Origin: Utricularia gibba
Lineage: Eukaryota > Streptophyta > Magnoliopsida > Lamiales > Lentibulariaceae
Assembly: GCA_002189035.1 (NCBI GenBank)
Contig: NEEC01000008.1
Location: 1,612,001-1,676,000 of the forward strand
Length of the DNA stretch: 64,000 bases
Reading direction: 5' to 3'
The position numbers and the translations under genes are program-made. The notes beneath the pieces are model-generated. The model was given only the letters and a program-made list of their open reading frames with translations, ran no database searches and was not told the DNA's origin. Shown here piece by piece: positions 58,697-64,000 of this stretch (its first letter is position 1; each line of letters begins with the position of its first letter).

Positions 58697-60144
58697 CGAT
58701 GAAATGGAGATTATCTCCAAGTACCCAGGAAAGCGGAATCAGAAAGATTGCATCAATCAACCTGAGATGAAGAGGACAAAAGAGATGCAAGCAAGTTCAG
58801 TATTATCACAACTGTAGAAGCATGAGGCAGATATAGGTGGTTGACCCAAGTAGTAAGGATCTGAAGGAAAAAACTTCGATTCCCACCAACGGCATCTATC
58901 TGGGGAATCTACATTAGGAAAACGAATAAATAAATGGCATAAATCATGACATAACACCTAAGCAATGAAGGATTCCTTCTCTGTTAGCAATCTCTCGCAA
59001 CAGTCCAAGTTACTTCCAAATTCCATTTGAGTGTTAAAGAAAAGGATAAAGGTAACTAGTTTTGGTTCAATAACAGATCCTTCATTGCAAAAAATGGAGT
59101 TAGCAGGTGAAACCGATCAAAACTTGCCCCAATGATTAGCACAGAAAAGAAAAAAAAAAACAAATACTCCCCAAGTCGACAACTCGACAAAGGGAAAAAT
59201 TAAAGCAACAAAGCGAACAAAGCAAAATCAAATCGGACACCCCCTCGACAACCAGAGCCAAAATCACTCTTACACACCACCAATTTCGAGTAAAACATCC
59301 GCTAAAATCCCATAACATCGAAAACCAAACCAAGAGAACGGCCTCAAGCTACCGTGAAAAGGAAATAATACCTGAGAAATTAGACACAAGATCTTCTCCG
59401 CATTCACCAAAATGGCGAGAGGCGTCTAGAAAGAGAGTCAAAAGCGAGTCAGTTCGAAGAAATGCAGCCTTCAACGGAAATTCTTCGGGTTTAGAGGGGC
59501 CCCGGCTCGTCCTCTCGGACACCTGTCAATTCTCATTCCGCCGGTTGCCGATTCAAAGGTATTTCTTTTTTTCTTTTTAACAAAAAAAAAAATCGTTAAA
59601 TACTCCCGTTGGAAGGAGGAAACGACGCTCACAAAAATAATTGGTAAATAATTTCCGTGCCCTAATTCAATTTCCTGAAAATAATTGATATAATCTTTTA
59701 GCTGTAAAATAGCTACAGTGTAATTATTAATATTTAGCAACATAATCAACAAATAAATTAATAAATAAATAAATGCATATACTAGTGTATAATGTACGGT
59801 TCTGTGTATCCCCACGACTATGCAATAAACACACTTTAATGTACTTCCCCCCAAATAAATGTTCATCAATATTCATTATTCGCAGGCGGTCGGACTTATT
59901 TGACCCGGAATGGGTCCACCCGGTTTGAATCATTTCAGCCCATTTATTTACCTAGGGCGGAATACCCGGGTGTCACCTATCCCCTACTCGCTTCCTACTC
60001 ATACCAACTCCATTTTGGATCAATTAGAAATGAAGCAATATGTGTCAGATATTATGTAATAAAATTGGACACTTTAGAATGTAATTTTTTAATTAAATAT
60101 GTGAAAGAGAGTATACAAATAACCTTTTATAAATGACTCAATCA
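58697..60144. other. 5' UTR of the F-box gene and intergenic DNA
   Basis: 58700-59460 is probably spliced 5' UTR and promoter of the minus-strand F-box gene. 59560-60140 is AT-rich, without a gene. Confidence 0.4.
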
Positions 60145-60335
60145 ATATTCTAGAAAATTTTTGAAATCTGTTTTTACTTCTCCAAATTATTTAAAATAAA
60201 ATAAAATTAAGAAGTAAAATTAAATAACTAATTACTTTTTCAAAAATAACTTTTATAGTATAATTTTAAAAATTATTTTTATTTCAAAAAAGTAAAAATA
60301 GATTTTAAAAATTTTATACATCACTTCTTCATTTT
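60145..60335. mobile_element. Degenerate relative of the TAGTGTTTTG-type TIR element
   Basis: Left arm AGAAAATTTTTGAAATCTG then TTTTTACTT; right arm AAGTAAAAATAGATTTTAAA. Both arms match those of 30398-30630 in order and strand. The outermost bases have diverged, so the exact borders are uncertain. Confidence 0.6.
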
Positions 60336-60435
60336 ACATGATGCAACTCTACTCTTTCTACATCGGATGCATCACTCTTAAATCCAATTCAAGCCATTCA
60401 CCTTATAGCATGAGTTGTCGTTTTTTATTTAGGGA

Positions 60436-60769
60436 GTGTTTGATAGGTTTGTTTAACTGTTTAAATATACGGATATTAATAATAATGTATTTTTGATAAA
60501 TTAATTTAATAATATATGATCCTTTTACAAAACTAATGTAAAACACTACGAATTAGATATTTCAAAACTCAACTTTTATATGAATTTTGCTAAACAATCT
60601 AACGTATAAAGTATTTGTTTTAAAAATATTTACTAAATATAATACTATTTCAAACTCATATATTCAAAACATACGTATCAAATAAACTTTATTCTTAATT
60701 ATATAATACACATTTATCTAAATATAAATAACTCAAATATCTTATTAGTTATACGATCCTATCAAACAT
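60436..60769. mobile_element. TIR element (MITE-like), GTTTGATAGG type, 334 bp
   Basis: Left end GTGTTTGATAGGTTTG; right end CCTATCAAACAT. The interior matches 45516-45850 in the same orientation (shared words TTTAATAATATA, AAAACACT, AGATATTTCAAAACT, AAACAATCTAA). Lies within AT-rich DNA, no coding capacity. Confidence 0.75.
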
Positions 60770-61998
60770 ATTTTTTTATAAAAAATATAATAATTATTAA
60801 AATTTGATTTTTGCACTTACGATGTTGAGTTTTAAAATTTGAAATTATTTATATTCCTTTAAATTTAGCTCGAACATCCATCCCTCATCAAGCAATGAAA
60901 AAAGTCAGTGGGTGTATAGGGATGGGTCATAAGGTCATGTCACGGGGGGCAACAATATGTGCATGGTGGCATATGCAAAATAATATATATATATATATAT
61001 TATAAAATAAAAGCTAGATATTTATCATGATGATACGGACAGGTATCATTGGGAAGATAGAAATATCTTTGCTGTGAAAAGGGCCGTGTTGCCTACCAGG
61101 CCCATAATATGCAAGGCTAGGCCCAGAGATGCTATCAATGGATCTTGTAGGACCCGCACCACCTTGGGTTCAACCGGGTTGATCCAATATGGACTCCTAC
61201 GGGTCAACACAAAAAATCTTTTTTTTTGTTTTTCAGATTTTTTAATAATATATGTATGTATTATTATTTGAAAGAATAAAAACATTTTGATTCGGAATAA
61301 TACCTGTTTTTGTTATTAATTTTCCACAAAATATTTTTAGAAATGTGTGTATTTTTAATTAAAATATTTTTTAATTTGGAATTGGAAACAATGAATATTA
61401 AATTGATGCTCCTTTGATTTGCCATATTTAAATAAATAAAATGGATAAAATTCAATCTATTTATTTCCTATGGATAGTAAATAGTGAAATTCTATCATAA
61501 AACTATCCAAACCCGCCCATGATGTTTCAATTTCGTGACGGGAAGGCGAGCGACAGAGTTGATGGCGGAATAAAATTGGCCCACCTCCAATTTCTCCGGC
61601 GGCCTCCCTCCGAGAGACACGGTGGATCGGAAGATGGATGTAAACGGGACACTTCCTCGCTTCCCACGTATCGCTGGAAAGGGACGCCATTGTCGCAAAC
61701 TTCGAGCCTGGAAACTTCACATGTAACTTGTTCTTCGTCATTTAGTACCGATGCTGGGACCCTGTTTTGTCCTTGTCTGGCTTCTGCAGTAACTCCATGC
61801 TCTTTCTGACTCCATATTGAGGGGCGCTTTTCCTTGGGGTTATTTCGCGTCTGCAAAAGTAAGACAAACGGTGAGAGGATTCTGCCGATGCTGGGACTGA
61901 GCTACTTCTCTTGGACTGGAGTGAAAAGTTGATAGTAAAATAACCCCTCAATAAGGACTGAACAGTTTTGAAACTGACGGTGAAAGGATTCTGCCGCG
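60770..61998. other. Spacer before the DUF21/CBS gene
   Basis: AT-rich to about 61010 and 61220-61490. The rest is mixed in composition without homology in any frame, probably promoter and 5' UTR of the next gene. Confidence 0.4.
60983..61000 (+). repeat. TA dinucleotide microsatellite
   Basis: About nine uninterrupted AT units. Confidence 0.85.
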
Positions 61999-64000
61999 AT
62001 GGTCGCGATTAGGGGTATTGTGAAAAATGGGGTGACGTTAGCTACGGCGGGGATATTCACCAGGGCTTTTTATGCTGATTCTACCGACATCAAATTAAAC
62101 GATCCTTGGTGGTTTTTTTACGCCGGTGTGTCATGTTTCCTGGTAATTTTTGCCGGAATTATGTCCGGATTGACGTTGGGATTGATGTCAATCGGAGTAG
62201 TCGAACTTGAAATTCTCCAACGGAGTGGCAGTCCGATTGAACAGAAGCGAGCTGGTAATTCAATTTCCGCCACCTTTTATTTTGGTACTGGATTGAATAT
62301 ACGATGTGTGATGAGAATTTTACACTGGCTTGAATTTTGTGGGATTCCCAGCGGCTATTTTCCCGGTTGTTCAAAAGCAGCACCAGCTTCTTGTGACTCT
62401 GCTTTTATGTAATGCTGCCGCAATGGAGGTTTGCTGTTTTTGTGTCATCTCAATGGAGAATACTTGAGATTAGGTTGTGAAACTTTCATCAAACTGAGCT
62501 CATCTGAGAAAATTCATTCTCAATGTTGCAGGCTCTTCCAATATATCTTGACAAGCTATTCCATCCTGTGGTGGCAGTCATTCTCTCCGTTACATTTGTT
62601 CTCGCTTTTGGTGAGGTACAGTATGCAGCCTCCCTTACATAGTGGTATGACCTTATATGAATTGAGCTTAAGCCTGCTTCTTCGATTGAGGTTAACCAGG
62701 TAATTCCTCAAGCAGTATGCTCTAGATATGGGCTGGCGGTTGGTGCAAATTGCGTCTGGCTTGTACAGATTTTGATGATTGTTTGCTATCCTATTTCTTA
62801 CCCAATTGGAAAGGTAAGTTTTTGTGTTCGAAACTATGAGCTGCCGATATTTTGCTTCACTTTGTGATATCTTTCTCGTGGCCTCTTCATGTTTCTTTGT
62901 GATCCTTTATAACAGAGTTTATCTAGATTTCTCCATGCTGCAGTTCACCCCCTTGACGTTTTCATTTCTTTGAAACTAGTTCTGTTTTCTTTTTTCAGAT
63001 TCTAGATTTTGCATTGGGTCACGATGTCACTTTGTTTAGAAGACCTCAGTTGAAAGCACTTGTATCAATTCATAGCCAAGAGGTGTTCCTTTTATCTTTT
63101 ATTTGATGCGTGAACATCACGACTGATCCTGGAATGAAACAAACATATTGTAGCTATCATCCTCTCGATTTCCTTCTGAAACTCTTCCTTTCTGCTGCTG
63201 GCTCAGGCAGGTAAGGGCGGTGAACTTACTCATGATGAGGCAACTATTATAAGCGGCGCACTAGACTTGACAGAAAAGGCATGCTGAAGAATAGAAAGAT
63301 TCCCATCTTGTTCTGTTTACATGAAATGCATGATTTCTGTAAATTTACTGCAAAATAAACAGTATCTTTGCATGTGCAGACAGCTGAGGAGGCCATGACA
63401 CCCATTGAATCTACCTTCTCTCTTGATGTTGAATCAAAGCTAGATTGGTGAGGCTTAGGCTAGCTATTTTTGATTCATTCTTGCTGAGCTTTCTTGAAAG
63501 TGGTGAACTTGATGGAAGACGAGCATGTATTGTTTCACAGGGAGGCTATTGGAAAGATCCTTGCGAGGGGCCATAGTCGAATTCCTGTCTATTCAGGAAG
63601 TCCAAAGAATATTTTTGGCCTTCTACTGGTCAGTCCATATTTTCTCATGGTTCATCACAAGTTTCTTTTTTCATGAAGGAAACAGTTCCGTTTTTATGCA
63701 TGGCTCTGGCTTAGGTAAAAAGTCTTCTTACTATAAGAGCCGAGACGGAGACCCCAGTTAGCTCCGTTTCACTCAGGAAAATGCCTAGGCATGCACATCT
63801 CTGCACAATTTTTTCAGTTCTCTTGACTGCATACAGTATTGATACATAGCTAGTAAAAGAAGCTAATGTCATTTTGTCACAGAGTTCCGGCGGATATTCC
63901 GTTGTACGATATTCTCAATGAGTTTCAGAAGGGAAGCAGCCACATGGCGGCGGTGGTAAAGGTGAGATCAAGGGAGAAAAAGCTTTCCCGTTTGGGTGAT
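61999..64000 (+). CDS. DUF21/CBS (CNNM-type) membrane protein, 3' end outside window
   Basis: Ten exons so far: 61999-62254, 62352-62428, 62532-62615, 62700-62813, 62999-63082, 63207-63278, 63380-63447, 63541-63628, 63715-63788, 63883-64000 (open at the edge); 345 residues visible. The DUF21 membrane domain carries [76 protein letters not shown] and ISYPIGKILDFALG. The CBS part begins [15 protein letters not shown] and HSRIPVYSG, then [20 protein letters not shown]. It resembles Arabidopsis At4g14240-type proteins, relatives of CNNM/CorC Mg2+ transport regulators. Two introns start with GC (63279 and 63789), both at GGCATGC. The last exon runs on in frame past AAVVK with VRSREKK. Confidence 0.9.

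Overview
This is nuclear DNA of a flowering plant, most likely a eudicot. The gene content includes plant-specific families: TCP, Aux/IAA, plasmodesmata-located protein, RLCK VII kinase, OEP7 and NPF transporter. The genes have short GT-AG introns, and AT-rich intergenic DNA carries small inverted-repeat elements. There is no virus, no CRISPR and no operon structure. The species cannot be named from the sequence.

Layout, left to right: 3' part of a GON4-like SANT-domain gene (1-3314, +); an Mpv17/PMP22 gene with one frameshift (4259-5933, +); a secreted glycine-rich protein (7265-7675, +); a decayed copy of the proteasome ATPase gene RPT2 (7950-9323, -), head to head with a HIT zinc-finger gene (9546-10652, +); a class I TCP factor (11884-12600, +); a plastid UPF0426 protein (13554-14767, +); the PP6-type phosphatase FyPP (15346-17801, +); a broken RLCK VII kinase (18763-19805, +); an EamA/SLC35F-type transporter with a frameshift (20363-21777, -); tRNA-Ala(AGC) (22195-22267, +); a TE-rich gap; an NPF7-type transporter with a frameshift (25270-27329, -); a DRT100-like LRR protein (28688-29791, +).

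The second half holds a TFIIIC-90-like WD40/zinc protein (30818-34961, +), a TBC RabGAP (35590-37912, +), a PDLP (38834-39797, +), a J-domain protein (40339-41221, +), OEP7 (41641-41859, -), Aux/IAA (44360-44999, +), H2A.Z (46737-47422, +), a SKIP30-like F-box/kelch protein (48614-49651, +), ribosomal protein eS24 (51215-52231, +), a WDR5-like WD40 protein (52477-53642, -), an F-box/LRR protein (54104-56993, -), a membrane-anchored F-box protein (57590-58696, -) and the start of a DUF21/CBS (CNNM-type) protein (61999-64000, +).

These are mostly unrelated housekeeping and regulatory genes rather than a pathway cluster. Exon structures were derived by hand from splice signals, reading phase and family similarity remembered from known plant proteins; no database search was run. 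The observations most worth a second look are: three otherwise intact genes each one base short at a four-base G/C tract; an intron-bearing RPT2 pseudogene that has lost its Walker A region; three GC-AG introns; duplicated splice acceptors in two genes; and two families of short TIR elements, one with two copies of almost identical length (335 and 334 bp).
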